A stretch of 64,000 nucleotides of DNA from assembly GCF_000931445.1 (NCBI RefSeq), contig NZ_CP010849.1, positions 6,076,001 to 6,140,000 on the forward strand, given 5' to 3'. Shown here in pieces: positions 8,412-17,052 of the stretch (position 1 is its first letter; the number at the start of each line of letters is the position of its first letter). The translations under genes and the position numbers were made by a program. Below the pieces are notes generated by a model. That model was not told the DNA's origin. It worked only from the letters and a program-made list of their open reading frames with translations, and did no database searches. This DNA is from Streptomyces cyaneogriseus subsp. noncyanogenus. Lineage in GTDB: Bacteria > Actinomycetota > Actinomycetes > Streptomycetales > Streptomycetaceae.

Positions 8412-9623
8412 GTGGAGACTCCGGGGTCGCAGTCGTCGCTGCACCGAGCCAACCTGGAGAGGGTCGTCCGGGCCGTGCGGCTGGCCGGATCGCTCACGCA
8501 GGCGGAGATCGCGAGGACGACGGGCCTGTCCGCGGCGACGGTCTCGAACATCGTCCGGGAGCTGAAGGAAGGCGGGACGGTCGAGGTCACACCCACCTCG
8601 GCCGGCGGCCGGCGGGCCCGGAGCGTCTCGCTGAGCGGGGACGCCGGCATCGTCATCGGCGTGGACTTCGGGCACACGCACCTGCGCGTCGCGGTCGGGA
8701 ACCTCGCCCATCAGGTGCTGGCCGAGGAATCCGAGCCGCTGGACGTGGACGCGTCCTCCACCCAGGGCTTCGACCGGGCGGAACAGCTCGTCAACCGGCT
8801 GATCGAGGCGACCGGCGTCGACCGCTCCAAGGTGGCCGGCGTGGGGCTCGGCGTGCCCGGCCCGATCGACGTGGAGTCCGGCACGCTGGGCTCCACCGCC
8901 ATCCTGCCCGGCTGGGGCGGCACCCGGCCCGCCGAGGAACTGCGGGAACGGCTGGGCGTGCCGGTGCACGTGGACAACGACGCCAACCTGGGCGCCCTCG
9001 GCGAGCTGGTCTGGGGCAGCGGCCGGGGGGTGCGGGACCTGGCGTACATCAAGGTCGCCAGCGGTGTCGGCGCCGGTCTGGTGATCAACGGCAAGATCTA
9101 CCGGGGTCCGGGCGGCACCGCGGGAGAGATCGGGCACATCACCCTGGACGAGGCGGGCCCCGTCTGCCGCTGCGGGAACCGGGGCTGCCTGGAGACCTTC
9201 GCCGCCGCCCGCTACGTGCTCCCGCTGCTCCAGCCCAGCCACGGCACCGACCTCACCATGGAGGGCGTGGTCCGGCTGGCCCGGGACGGCGACCCGGGCT
9301 GCCGCCGGGTGGTCGCCGACGTCGGGCGGCACGTCGGCAGCGGCGTCGCCAACCTCTGCAATCTCCTCAACCCCAGCCGCGTGGTCCTGGGCGGCGATCT
9401 GGCCGAGGCCGGCGAGCTGGTGCTCGGCCCCATCCGGGAGTCCGTCGGCCGCTACGCCATCCCCAGCGCGGCACGCCAACTCTCCGTTCTTCCCGGGGCA
9501 CTTGGCGGTCGCGCGGAGGTGCTGGGGGCGCTCGCCCTCGCCCTCAGCGAGATGGGTGATTCCACCCTTTTGGACGGAAGCGCGCCCGGAACGCTGCCCG
9601 CCGCCACCCCTGCCTTCACTTAG
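8412..9623 (+). CDS. rok7B7: ROK-family regulator Rok7B7
   Basis: A 403-residue ROK protein: an N-terminal winged helix-turn-helix (LTQAEIARTTGLSAATVSNI, about residues 25-45) fused to a sugar-kinase-like ROK fold. The ROK zinc signature is intact (CRCGNRGCLE). By its place between ngcEFG and xylFGH it corresponds to Rok7B7 (SCO6008) of S. coelicolor, which affects xylose transport, carbon catabolite repression and antibiotic production. Start: GTG 8412 with GGGAGG five bases upstream. The frame is open to TTG 8361, which lies seven bases after a -10-like TAGAGT and could be a leaderless start; I consider that less likely. Confidence 0.88.
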   Translation: METPGSQSSLHRANLERVVRAVRLAGSLTQAEIARTTGLSAATVSNIVRELKEGGTVEVTPTSAGGRRARSVSLSGDAGIVIGVDFGHTHLRVAVGNLAHQVLAEESEPLDVDASSTQGFDRAEQLVNRLIEATGVDRSKVAGVGLGVPGPIDVESGTLGSTAILPGWGGTRPAEELRERLGVPVHVDNDANLGALGELVWGSGRGVRDLAYIKVASGVGAGLVINGKIYRGPGGTAGEIGHITLDEAGPVCRCGNRGCLETFAAARYVLPLLQPSHGTDLTMEGVVRLARDGDPGCRRVVADVGRHVGSGVANLCNLLNPSRVVLGGDLAEAGELVLGPIRESVGRYAIPSAARQLSVLPGALGGRAEVLGALALALSEMGDSTLLDGSAPGTLPAATPAFT

Positions 9624-9629
9624 AAAACG

Positions 9630-9647
9630 GATGGCACCGTTGCCATC
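9630..9647 (+). promoter_or_regulatory. Operator-like palindrome upstream of xylF
   Basis: GATGGCACCGTTGCCATC is an 18-bp near-perfect inverted repeat (arms GATGGCA/TGCCATC). It starts seven bases after the rok7B7 stop and lies 98 bases before xylF. Downstream are two TTGAC elements 23 bases apart (9666 and 9689), but I see no good -10. It is a plausible Rok7B7 target controlling xylFGH; this is an inference from position. Confidence 0.5.
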
Positions 9648-9744
9648 TCGTTAAGGATTTACTTCTTGACGTCGCACGTGTGGCCGAGTTGACTTCCAGC
9701 CACCTCGGCCGCAACGACGCGGCCTCGTCAGGGAGGTTTCTGAA

Positions 9745-10866
9745 GTGAACACGCGTATGCGTCGTGCCGCCGTTGCCGTCGCCGCCGGTGCGATGGCCGT
9801 CTCGCTCGCCGCCTGTGGCAGCGCGAAGGAGTCCGGCGACAAGAAGGACTCCGCCTCGGCGTCGGCGGGCACCAAGAAGGGCGACGCCATCAAGGTCGGC
9901 CTTCTCCTTCCGGAGAACAAGACCGCGCGTTACGAGAAGTTCGACCGCCCCTTGATCGAGAAGAAGATCAAGGAGCTGACGAACAACAAGGCGGAGATCC
10001 AGTACAACAACGCCCGCCAGGACGCCAGCCTCCAGGCCCAGCAGGTCGACACGATGATCACCAACAAGGTGGACGTGCTGATCCTGGACGCGGTGGACGC
10101 CAAGGCCGTCAAGAACTCCGTGCAGAAGGCCGTCGACAACGGCATCAAGGTCGTCGCTTACGACCGCCTCGCCGAGGGCCCGATCAGCGCCTACACCTCG
10201 TTCGACAACGTGGCGGTCGGCAAGACCCAGGGCGAGGCCCTGCTCAAGGCGCTGGGCGACAAGGCCAAGGACGGCCAGATCGTCATGATGAACGGCTCCG
10301 CCACCGACCCGAACGCCGGCCAGTTCAAGGACGGCGCCCACTCCGTCCTCGACGGCAAGGTGAAGATCGGCAAGGAGTACGACACCAAGGAGTGGTCGCC
10401 GGACAACGCCAACGCCAACATGGAGGCGGCGATCTCGGCGCTCGGCAAGGACAAGATCGTCGGTGTCTACTCCGCCAACGACGGCATGGCGGGCGGCATC
10501 ATCACCGCCCTGAAGGCCGCCGGCATCGCGGACATCCCGGTCACCGGACAGGACGCCGAACTCGCCGGTGTGCAGCGCATCGTCGCCGGTGAGCAGCACA
10601 TGAGCGTCTACAAGCCGTACGCCCCCGAGGCCGAGGCCGCCGCCGAGATGGCCGTCGCCCTCGCCAAGGGCGAGTCGCTCGACGCCATCGCCAAGGAGAA
10701 GGTCTCCAGCGCCAGCGCCAAGGACGTCCCGTCCGTGCTGGTCCCGGTGGTCTCGCTGACCAAGGACAACATCAAGGACACCGTCCTGAAGGACGGCATC
10801 TACACGGTCGACGAGATCTGCACCGGCAAGTACAAGGCCGCCTGCGACAAGCTCGGCCTCAAGTAA
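9745..10866 (+). CDS. xylF: D-xylose ABC transporter, binding lipoprotein
   Basis: A 373-residue periplasmic-type binding protein of the ribose/xylose family. Seen: a lipoprotein signal with lipobox LAAC and the modified Cys at 24, a charged Ser/Lys linker, then the two-lobed fold beginning IKVGLLLPENKTARYEKFDR, the pattern of XylF. It hands the sugar to XylH. GTG 9745 has GGGAGG eight bases upstream. It heads the xylFGH unit but is separated from xylG by 242 bases that contain stable hairpins, suggesting that the binding protein is made in excess. The substrate is inferred from similarity to XylF and from the Rok7B7 neighbour. Confidence 0.9.
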   Translation: MNTRMRRAAVAVAAGAMAVSLAACGSAKESGDKKDSASASAGTKKGDAIKVGLLLPENKTARYEKFDRPLIEKKIKELTNNKAEIQYNNARQDASLQAQQVDTMITNKVDVLILDAVDAKAVKNSVQKAVDNGIKVVAYDRLAEGPISAYTSFDNVAVGKTQGEALLKALGDKAKDGQIVMMNGSATDPNAGQFKDGAHSVLDGKVKIGKEYDTKEWSPDNANANMEAAISALGKDKIVGVYSANDGMAGGIITALKAAGIADIPVTGQDAELAGVQRIVAGEQHMSVYKPYAPEAEAAAEMAVALAKGESLDAIAKEKVSSASAKDVPSVLVPVVSLTKDNIKDTVLKDGIYTVDEICTGKYKAACDKLGLK

Positions 10867-10873
10867 CCCCCGG

Positions 10874-10901
10874 CGTCGCGCCCGGCACCGCCCGGGCGAC
10901 G
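10874..10901 (+). terminator. Hairpin just after xylF
   Basis: CGTCG...CCCGG (10874-10885) pairs with CCGGGCGACG (10892-10901), with a two-base bulge and a six-base loop. It lies eight bases after the stop codon and may stabilise the xylF message or cause partial termination. Confidence 0.45.
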
Positions 10902-10991
10902 ACTCCGGCAAGCGAGCAGGCAGCCGCGCGTCCCACGACCCGCCGGTCCCGTCCCACGGTCCGGTACGGGACGCCCTGCCCCTCGTCCCCG

Positions 10992-11040
10992 CCGGCGCCC
11001 CGCGTCATACACAGCCCCGCAAGCTCGTGCGGGGCGCCGG
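10992..11040 (+). promoter_or_regulatory. Two mutually exclusive hairpins in the xylG leader
   Basis: GCGGGGCGCCGG (11029-11040) pairs perfectly over 12 bases with CCGGCGCCCCGC (10992-11003). Its first half, together with T11028, can instead form the inner hairpin GCCCCGCA/TGCGGGGC (11014-11021 with 11028-11035). The two structures compete for the same bases 68 bases before the xylG start. Confidence 0.5.
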
Positions 11041-11108
11041 ACGGAACATCCCCCGACTTCTCATGCACAACCCTTCCGCCGGGTCAGGCGGCGAAGGAGA
11101 TGGTTCAC

Positions 11109-11891
11109 GTGTCCGCTACGCCCGTGCTGGCGTTGCGCGGGGTCTCCAAGCGGTTCGGTGCCGTCCAGGCGCTCACCGACGTAGAGCTTGAGGTCCACGC
11201 CGGTGAAGTGGTCGCCCTGGTCGGCGACAACGGTGCCGGAAAATCCACGCTGGTCAAGACGATCGCCGGCGTGCACCCCATCGATGAGGGCGCCATCGAA
11301 TGGGAAGGCAAGCGCGTCTCGATCGGCAAGCCGCAGGACGCCCAGAACCTGGGCATCGCGACGGTCTACCAGGATCTCGCGCTGTGCGACAACATCGACG
11401 TCGTCGGCAATCTCTTCCTCGGCCGCGAGCTGAAGAGGTTCGGCGTCCTCGACGAGGTCGAGATGGAGCGCCGCGCCCGCGAGCTGCTGAAGACGCTCTC
11501 CATCCGCATCCCGAGCGTGCGCATCCCGATCGCCTCGCTCTCCGGCGGCCAGCGCCAGACCGTGGCGATCGCCCGCTCCATGCTCGGCGAGCCCAAGCTG
11601 GTCATCCTCGACGAGCCCACCGCCGCCCTCGGCGTGGAGCAGACCGCCCAGGTGCTCGACCTGGTCGAGCGGCTGCGCGAGCGCGGCCACGCCGTCATCC
11701 TCATCAGCCACAACATGGCCGACGTGAAGGCGGTCGCCGACAAGGTGGCCGTGCTCCGTCTCGGCCGCAACAACGGCGTCTTCGAGGTCAAGACGACCTC
11801 GCAGGAGGAGATCATCTCCGCCATCACCGGCGCCACCGACAACGCCGTGACCCGCCGTGCGGCGCGCACGAGTGGGGAGGTCGAGAAGTGA
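11109..11891 (+). CDS. xylG: D-xylose ABC transporter, ATP-binding protein
   Basis: A 260-residue ATPase. Seen: Walker A GDNGAGKST (residues 39-47), ABC signature LSGGQRQ, Walker B LVILDEP and the switch His in ILISHNM. Unlike E. coli XylG or RbsA (about 500 residues, two nucleotide-binding halves), this has one domain and should work as a homodimer. Start: GTG 11109, nine bases after GGAG; ATG 11100 abuts the ribosome-binding site and is unlikely. The stop overlaps the xylH start by four bases. Confidence 0.9.
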   Translation: MSATPVLALRGVSKRFGAVQALTDVELEVHAGEVVALVGDNGAGKSTLVKTIAGVHPIDEGAIEWEGKRVSIGKPQDAQNLGIATVYQDLALCDNIDVVGNLFLGRELKRFGVLDEVEMERRARELLKTLSIRIPSVRIPIASLSGGQRQTVAIARSMLGEPKLVILDEPTAALGVEQTAQVLDLVERLRERGHAVILISHNMADVKAVADKVAVLRLGRNNGVFEVKTTSQEEIISAITGATDNAVTRRAARTSGEVEK

Positions 11892-13186
11892 GCACCGACA
11901 ACAAGACCTCGACGGCGAAGCAGGACGCGCCCGCCGTGGAGAACCCCGAGGCCGCGGCCGCCGCGGTCACCGCGGTCGACCCGCGCCTGCTCGTCCGCGA
12001 GCAGGGCCTGGCCGGCTACGTCGGCGAGTTCAAGCGCAAGATGAAGGCCGGCGAGCTCGGCTCGATCCCGGTCGTCATCGGCCTGATCATCATCTGCGTC
12101 GTCTTCCAGAGCCTGAACCCGGCGTTCCTGTCCGCGCAGAACATCAACGACATCACCGTCACGATGGTCGGCACGGGCATGATCTCCGTCGGCATCGTCT
12201 TCGTGCTGCTGCTCGGCGAGATCGACCTCTCGGTCGGCTCGGTCAGCGGCGCGGCCAGCGCCATAGCCGCCGTCCTCGCGGTCAACCAGGGCTGGCCGGA
12301 GTGGCTGGCCGTGCTCACCGCCGTCGCGGCGGGCGCCGCCATCGGCGCGGCGCACGGCTTCTTCTTCGCCGTGCTGGGCGCCCCGGCCTTCGCCGTCACC
12401 CTGGCCGGTCTGCTCTTCTGGCTGGGCTTCATGCTCCAGACGCTGGGCGAGAACGGCACCATCAACCTCGACAGCGACGGCTTCATCGGCCAGCTCACCA
12501 CGTACTTCTTCTCCGACATCGCCGCGGCCTACGGTCTGGCCGCCCTGGTGACGGCGGTCTTCTTCCTCACCTCCTTCCTCGGCAACCGCCGCCGTGAGGC
12601 GGTGGGCGTCCCGTCCCGGCCGCTGAGCGACACCGTCCTGCGCACGGTGCTGCTGGCCGTGGTCTCCTTCGCCGCGGCGTTCATGTACAACCAGTACAAG
12701 GGCCTGCCGCTGGCCACGGTGATCTTCCTGGTGTTCCTGGTCGGCACGGACTTCCTGCTGCGCCGCACCTCCTACGGGCGCAAGGTCTTCGCGCTCGGCG
12801 GCAGCGTGGAGGCGTCCCGCCGCGCCGGCATCAACGTCACCGCCATCCGGATCTCGGTCTTCGCGATCTCCGGCGGCTTCGCCGCCATCGGCGGCCTCTT
12901 CCTGGCCTCGAAGATCGCCTCGGCCAACCAGAGCGCCGGTACCGGTGACCTGCTGATGAACGCGATCGCCGCGGCCGTCATCGGCGGCACCAGCCTCTTC
13001 GGCGGCCGGGGCCGCACCTGGAACGCCCTGCTGGGTGTCCTGGTGATCGTCTCGATCCAGTACGGCCTCCAGCTCGAGTCCATCGCCGAGCCGGTGAAGT
13101 ACATGATCACCGCGGGTGTGCTCCTCACCACCGTGGTCATCGACTCGGTCACCCGCAAGACCCAGAAGACGGCCGGGCGCGCCTAG
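11888..13186 (+). CDS. xylH: D-xylose ABC transporter permease
   Basis: A 432-residue permease of the BPD_transp_2 (ribose/xylose) type. The first 60 residues are hydrophilic and Ala-rich; about ten to twelve transmembrane segments follow. The family core GEIDLSVGSVSG is present, as are the cytoplasmic stretch YGRKVFALGGSVEASRRAGI and the conserved AAAVIGGTSLFGGRG. GTG 11888 overlaps the xylG stop (GTGA), with GGGGAGG upstream. A 15-bp perfect hairpin follows at 13206. Confidence 0.9.
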   Translation: MSTDNKTSTAKQDAPAVENPEAAAAAVTAVDPRLLVREQGLAGYVGEFKRKMKAGELGSIPVVIGLIIICVVFQSLNPAFLSAQNINDITVTMVGTGMISVGIVFVLLLGEIDLSVGSVSGAASAIAAVLAVNQGWPEWLAVLTAVAAGAAIGAAHGFFFAVLGAPAFAVTLAGLLFWLGFMLQTLGENGTINLDSDGFIGQLTTYFFSDIAAAYGLAALVTAVFFLTSFLGNRRREAVGVPSRPLSDTVLRTVLLAVVSFAAAFMYNQYKGLPLATVIFLVFLVGTDFLLRRTSYGRKVFALGGSVEASRRAGINVTAIRISVFAISGGFAAIGGLFLASKIASANQSAGTGDLLMNAIAAAVIGGTSLFGGRGRTWNALLGVLVIVSIQYGLQLESIAEPVKYMITAGVLLTTVVIDSVTRKTQKTAGRA

Positions 13187-13205
13187 AACGCCGCGCTCCA
13201 CGGAC

Positions 13206-13238
13206 CTGTGCCCGGCACCGACGCGGTGCCGGGCACAG
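13206..13238 (+). terminator. Terminator of xylFGH
   Basis: CTGTGCCCGGCACCG (13206-13220) and CGGTGCCGGGCACAG (13224-13238) form a perfect 15-bp stem with a three-base loop, 20 bases after the xylH stop. There is no T-run. Confidence 0.8.
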
Positions 13239-13387
13239 CCGTGCCGCCGTACGTGATCCGGGCCGTGCGCGGGTACAGCCGTACGCGTGACCTACGACGC
13301 ACCGCCCGGACACCGCCCGCCAGGGCGGAACATTAGACTCGTCAAGCCCGGCAACAGCTCGAACAGCTCTACTGCAAGGAGGCACGG

Positions 13388-15307
13388 GTGCCGCTGCTGA
13401 CCCGCATCAGGGGACCGCGCGATCTGGACCGGCTCAGCCTGGAGGAGCTGGACCGGCTGGCCGGGGAGATCCGGACCTTCCTCGTCGACGCGGTCTCCAA
13501 GACCGGCGGCCACCTCGGCCCCAACCTCGGTGTGGTGGAGCTCACCATCGCCCTGCACCGCGTCTTCGAGTCGCCGAAGGACAAGGTGCTCTGGGACACC
13601 GGCCACCAGTCCTACGTGCACAAGCTGCTCACCGGCCGCCAGGACTTCTCCCGGCTGAAGATGAAGGGCGGCCTGTCCGGCTACCCCTCGCAGGCCGAGT
13701 CCGAGCACGACGTCATCGAGAACAGCCACGCCTCCACCGTCCTCGGCTGGGCCGACGGCATCGCCAAGGCCAACCAGCTCCTCGAACGCGACAGCCACGT
13801 GGTGGCCGTCATCGGCGACGGCGCGCTGACCGGCGGGATGGCCTGGGAGGCGCTGAACAACATCGCCGACGCCAAGGACCGCCCGCTCGTCATCGTCGTC
13901 AACGACAACGAGCGCTCCTACGCTCCCACCATCGGCGGCCTCGCCAACCACCTGGCGACCCTGCGCACCACCGACGGCTACGAGCGTTTCCTGGCCCGCA
14001 CCAAGGAGGTGCTGGAGCGCACCCCGGTCGTCGGCAAGCCGCTGTACGACACCCTGCACGGCGCCAAGAAGGGCCTGAAGGACTTCATCGCCCCGCAAGG
14101 GCTGTTCGAGGACCTCGGCCTGAAGTACGTCGGCCCGATCGACGGCCACGACATCGAGGCCCTGGAGTCCGCCCTCACCCGCGCCAAGCGCTTCGGCGGC
14201 CCCGTGATCGTGCACTGCCTCACCGAGAAGGGCCGCGGCTACCAGCCCGCCCTCGCGGACGAGGCCGACCGCTTCCACGCCGTCGGCAAGATCCACCCCG
14301 ACACGGGCCTGCCCATCGCCAGCTCCGGTGCCGACTGGACCAGCGTCTTCGGCGACGAGATGGTCAAGCTGGGCGAGGAGCGCGAGGACATCGTCGCGAT
14401 CACCGCCGCCATGCTCCAGCCGGTCGGCCTGGACAAGTTCGCCAAGCGCTTCCCGGAGCGGGTCTACGACGTCGGGATCGCCGAGCAGCACGGCGCCGTC
14501 TCCGCGGCGGGCCTGGCCCACGCCGGCGTGCACCCCGTCTTCGCCGTGTACGCCACCTTCCTCAACCGCGCCTTCGACCAGGTGCTGATGGACGTGGCCC
14601 TGCACAAGTGCGGCGTCACCTTCGTACTGGACCGGGCCGGCATCACCGGCACCGACGGCGCCTCCCACAACGGCATGTGGGACATGTCGATCCTCCAGGT
14701 CGTCCCCGGCCTCAGGCTCGCCGCCCCGCGCGACGCCGACCAGGTCCGCGCCCAGCTCCGCGAGGCCGTCGCGGTGGAGGACGCGCCCACCGTGGTCCGC
14801 TTCTCCAAGGGCGCCGTCGGCCCCGCCGTCCCCGCCGTCGGCCGGGTGGGCGGCATGGACGTACTGCGCGAGCCCGGCACCGACACCCCGGACGTCCTGC
14901 TGGTCTCCATCGGCGCGCTGGCCCCGATGTGCCTGGAGGTGGCGGACCTGCTGAACCGGCAGGGCATCTCCACCACCGTCGTCGACCCGCGCTGGGTCAA
15001 GCCCGTCGACGAGGCCATGGCCCCGCTCGCCGAGCGCCACCGGGTCGTCGTCACCGTCGAGGACAACTCCCGCGCCGGCGGTGTCGGCTCGGCGATCGCC
15101 CAGGCCCTGCGCGACGCCGGCGTCGACGTCCCGCTGCGCGACTTCGGCATCCCGCCGCGCTTCCTCGACCACGCCTCCCGTGCCGAGGTCCTCGCCGAGA
15201 TCGGGCTGACCGCTCCCGACATCGCCCGCCAGGTCACCGGGCTGGTCGCCAAGCTCGACGGGCGGTACGACCGCGCGGGGGCCGAAGTGGAGGCCGCGCG
15301 CGACTGA
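13388..15307 (+). CDS. dxs: 1-deoxy-D-xylulose-5-phosphate synthase
   Basis: A 639-residue cytoplasmic thiamine-diphosphate enzyme. It condenses pyruvate and glyceraldehyde-3-phosphate to DXP, the first step of the MEP isoprenoid pathway and a precursor for thiamine and pyridoxal. Seen: the TPP motif GDGALTGGMAW ... VVNDN, the N-terminal GGHLGPNLGVVELT, the pyrimidine-domain segment (YDVGIAEQHGAVSAAGLA) and the transketolase C-terminal domain. Full length for the family. GTG 13388 has AAGGAGG five bases upstream. A -10-like TAGACT is at 13334-13339. It is monocistronic, between two strong hairpins. Confidence 0.96.
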   Translation: MPLLTRIRGPRDLDRLSLEELDRLAGEIRTFLVDAVSKTGGHLGPNLGVVELTIALHRVFESPKDKVLWDTGHQSYVHKLLTGRQDFSRLKMKGGLSGYPSQAESEHDVIENSHASTVLGWADGIAKANQLLERDSHVVAVIGDGALTGGMAWEALNNIADAKDRPLVIVVNDNERSYAPTIGGLANHLATLRTTDGYERFLARTKEVLERTPVVGKPLYDTLHGAKKGLKDFIAPQGLFEDLGLKYVGPIDGHDIEALESALTRAKRFGGPVIVHCLTEKGRGYQPALADEADRFHAVGKIHPDTGLPIASSGADWTSVFGDEMVKLGEEREDIVAITAAMLQPVGLDKFAKRFPERVYDVGIAEQHGAVSAAGLAHAGVHPVFAVYATFLNRAFDQVLMDVALHKCGVTFVLDRAGITGTDGASHNGMWDMSILQVVPGLRLAAPRDADQVRAQLREAVAVEDAPTVVRFSKGAVGPAVPAVGRVGGMDVLREPGTDTPDVLLVSIGALAPMCLEVADLLNRQGISTTVVDPRWVKPVDEAMAPLAERHRVVVTVEDNSRAGGVGSAIAQALRDAGVDVPLRDFGIPPRFLDHASRAEVLAEIGLTAPDIARQVTGLVAKLDGRYDRAGAEVEAARD

Positions 15308-15327
15308 CGGGCCCACCGCCCGCCGCC

Positions 15328-15375
15328 GGATGGGCCGGTCCTGCCACTCGTTGCAGTGGCGGGACCGGCCCATCC
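15328..15375 (+). terminator. Strong terminator after dxs
   Basis: A 21-base arm (15328-15348, starting GGATGGGCCGG) pairs with 15355-15375 (ending CCGGCCCATCC) with one G-T wobble, around a six-base loop. It lies 20 bases after the dxs stop. Confidence 0.85.
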
Positions 15376-15456
15376 GCGTGATTCCTCCCATGCTGGGGCA
15401 TATGTACCAAACCCCCTCTCGATCATGTCGAGGACGGCAAGCGTGGGAGGTACTCC

Positions 15457-16980
15457 ATGAGCAGCAGTCTCTTCCGGACGAAGAGAATCGAGCAGTCCAT
15501 CCTCGATACCGAGGAGCCAGAGCACGCGCTCAAGAAATCCCTGTCCGCGCTCGACCTGACCGTCTTCGGCGTCGGTGTCATCATCGGCACCGGCATCTTC
15601 GTCCTGACCGGCACGGTCGCCAAGAACAACGCCGGGCCGGCCGTCGCCCTGGCCTTCGTGGTCGCCGGTGTCGTCTGCGCGCTGGCCGCCCTGTGCTACG
15701 CCGAGTTCGCCTCCACCGTCCCGGTGGCCGGCTCCGCGTACACCTTCTCCTACGCCTCGCTGGGCGAGCTGCCCGCCTGGATCATCGGCTGGGACCTCGT
15801 CCTGGAGTTCGCGCTGGGCACGGCGGTGGTCGCCGTCGGCTGGTCCGGCTACATCCGGTCCCTGCTGGACAACGCGGGCTGGCAGCTGCCCGAGGCCCTC
15901 GGCGGCCGGGACGGCGCCGACGGTTTCGGTTTCGACATCCTCGCCGCCGCCCTGGTGCTGGTGCTGACCGCCATCCTCGTCCTCGGCATGAAGCTCTCCG
16001 CCCGGGTCACCTCGATCGTCGTCGCCATCAAGGTGGCGGTCGTCCTCGTCGTGATCATCGCGGGCGCCTTCTTCGTCAAGGGGGCCAACTACGACCCCTT
16101 CATCCCGAAGGAGCGGCCGGTGGAGGCGGGCGACGGCCTGCACTCCCCCCTGATCCAGCTCATGTTCGGCTGGGCCCCGGCCAACTTCGGCGTGATGGGC
16201 ATCTTCACCGCCGCCTCCGTGGTCTTCTTCGCCTTCATCGGTTTCGACATCGTCGCCACGGCCGCCGAGGAGACGAAGAACCCGCAGCGGGACATGCCCC
16301 GCGGCATCCTCGGCTCCCTGTTCATCTGCACCGCCCTGTACGTCGCCGTGTCGATCGTCGTCACCGGCATGCAGCACTACAGCGAGCTGTCGGTGGACGC
16401 CCCGCTCGCCGACGCGTTCAAGGCCACCGGGCACCCCTTCTACGCGGGCGTGATCAGTTTCGGTGCCGCGGTCGGCCTGACCACCGTCTGCATGATCCTG
16501 CTGCTCGGGCAGACCCGGGTCTTCTTCGCCATGAGCCGCGACGGGCTGCTGCCCCGCTTCTTCTCCCGGGTCCACCCCCGGTTCCGCACCCCGCACCGGC
16601 CGACCATCCTGCTCGGCGTGATCATCGCGATCGTCGCGGGCTTCACCAGCCTGAGCGAGCTCGCCGAGCTGGTGAACATCGGCACGCTCTTCGCCTTCGT
16701 GATCGTCGCGATCAGCGTGCTCATCCTCCGCCGCTCCCGCCCCGACCTGCACCGGGCCTTCCGCACCCCCTGGGTGCCGGTCCTCCCGATCGTGTCGGTG
16801 GGCGCCTCGCTGTGGCTGATGCTCAACCTGCCCGCCGAGACCTGGGTCCGGTTCGGCGTCTGGATGGCGATCGGCATCGTCGTGTACTTCCTCTACGGCC
16901 GCTCGCACAGCCGCCTCGGCCGGGAGGAGGAGACCCAGCCCGACGAGGTGTTCCGACCCTCGAACGGTGACACCAAGTGA
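15457..16980 (+). CDS. APC-family amino-acid permease (cationic amino-acid type)
   Basis: A 507-residue membrane transporter with about 12 transmembrane segments. The N-terminal tail ends in LKKSLSALDLTVFGVGVIIG, the first helix with the unwound GIGTGIF-like motif (IIGTGIFVLTG) that binds the amino group in APC transporters. The sequence most resembles the CAT/YfnA group (basic or branched amino acids), but the substrate is not certain. ATG 15457 has GGGAGG about five bases upstream. It is monocistronic. Confidence 0.85.
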   Translation: MSSSLFRTKRIEQSILDTEEPEHALKKSLSALDLTVFGVGVIIGTGIFVLTGTVAKNNAGPAVALAFVVAGVVCALAALCYAEFASTVPVAGSAYTFSYASLGELPAWIIGWDLVLEFALGTAVVAVGWSGYIRSLLDNAGWQLPEALGGRDGADGFGFDILAAALVLVLTAILVLGMKLSARVTSIVVAIKVAVVLVVIIAGAFFVKGANYDPFIPKERPVEAGDGLHSPLIQLMFGWAPANFGVMGIFTAASVVFFAFIGFDIVATAAEETKNPQRDMPRGILGSLFICTALYVAVSIVVTGMQHYSELSVDAPLADAFKATGHPFYAGVISFGAAVGLTTVCMILLLGQTRVFFAMSRDGLLPRFFSRVHPRFRTPHRPTILLGVIIAIVAGFTSLSELAELVNIGTLFAFVIVAISVLILRRSRPDLHRAFRTPWVPVLPIVSVGASLWLMLNLPAETWVRFGVWMAIGIVVYFLYGRSHSRLGREEETQPDEVFRPSNGDTK

Positions 16981-17016
16981 TCGCCGCGAACCAGCAGCCT
17001 GTCCCCGTATGTCCTC

Positions 17017-17046
17017 TTAGGTAGTTACCGGGCGGCCGGATAGCGT
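17017..17046 (+). promoter_or_regulatory. Promoter of a leaderless transcript
   Basis: A -10-like TAGCGT (17041-17046) lies exactly six bases before the ATG at 17053, and TTAGGT (17017-17022) lies 18 bases further up. No ribosome-binding site is seen, so transcription should begin at or next to the start codon. Confidence 0.5.
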
Positions 17047-17052
17047 GCGGCC

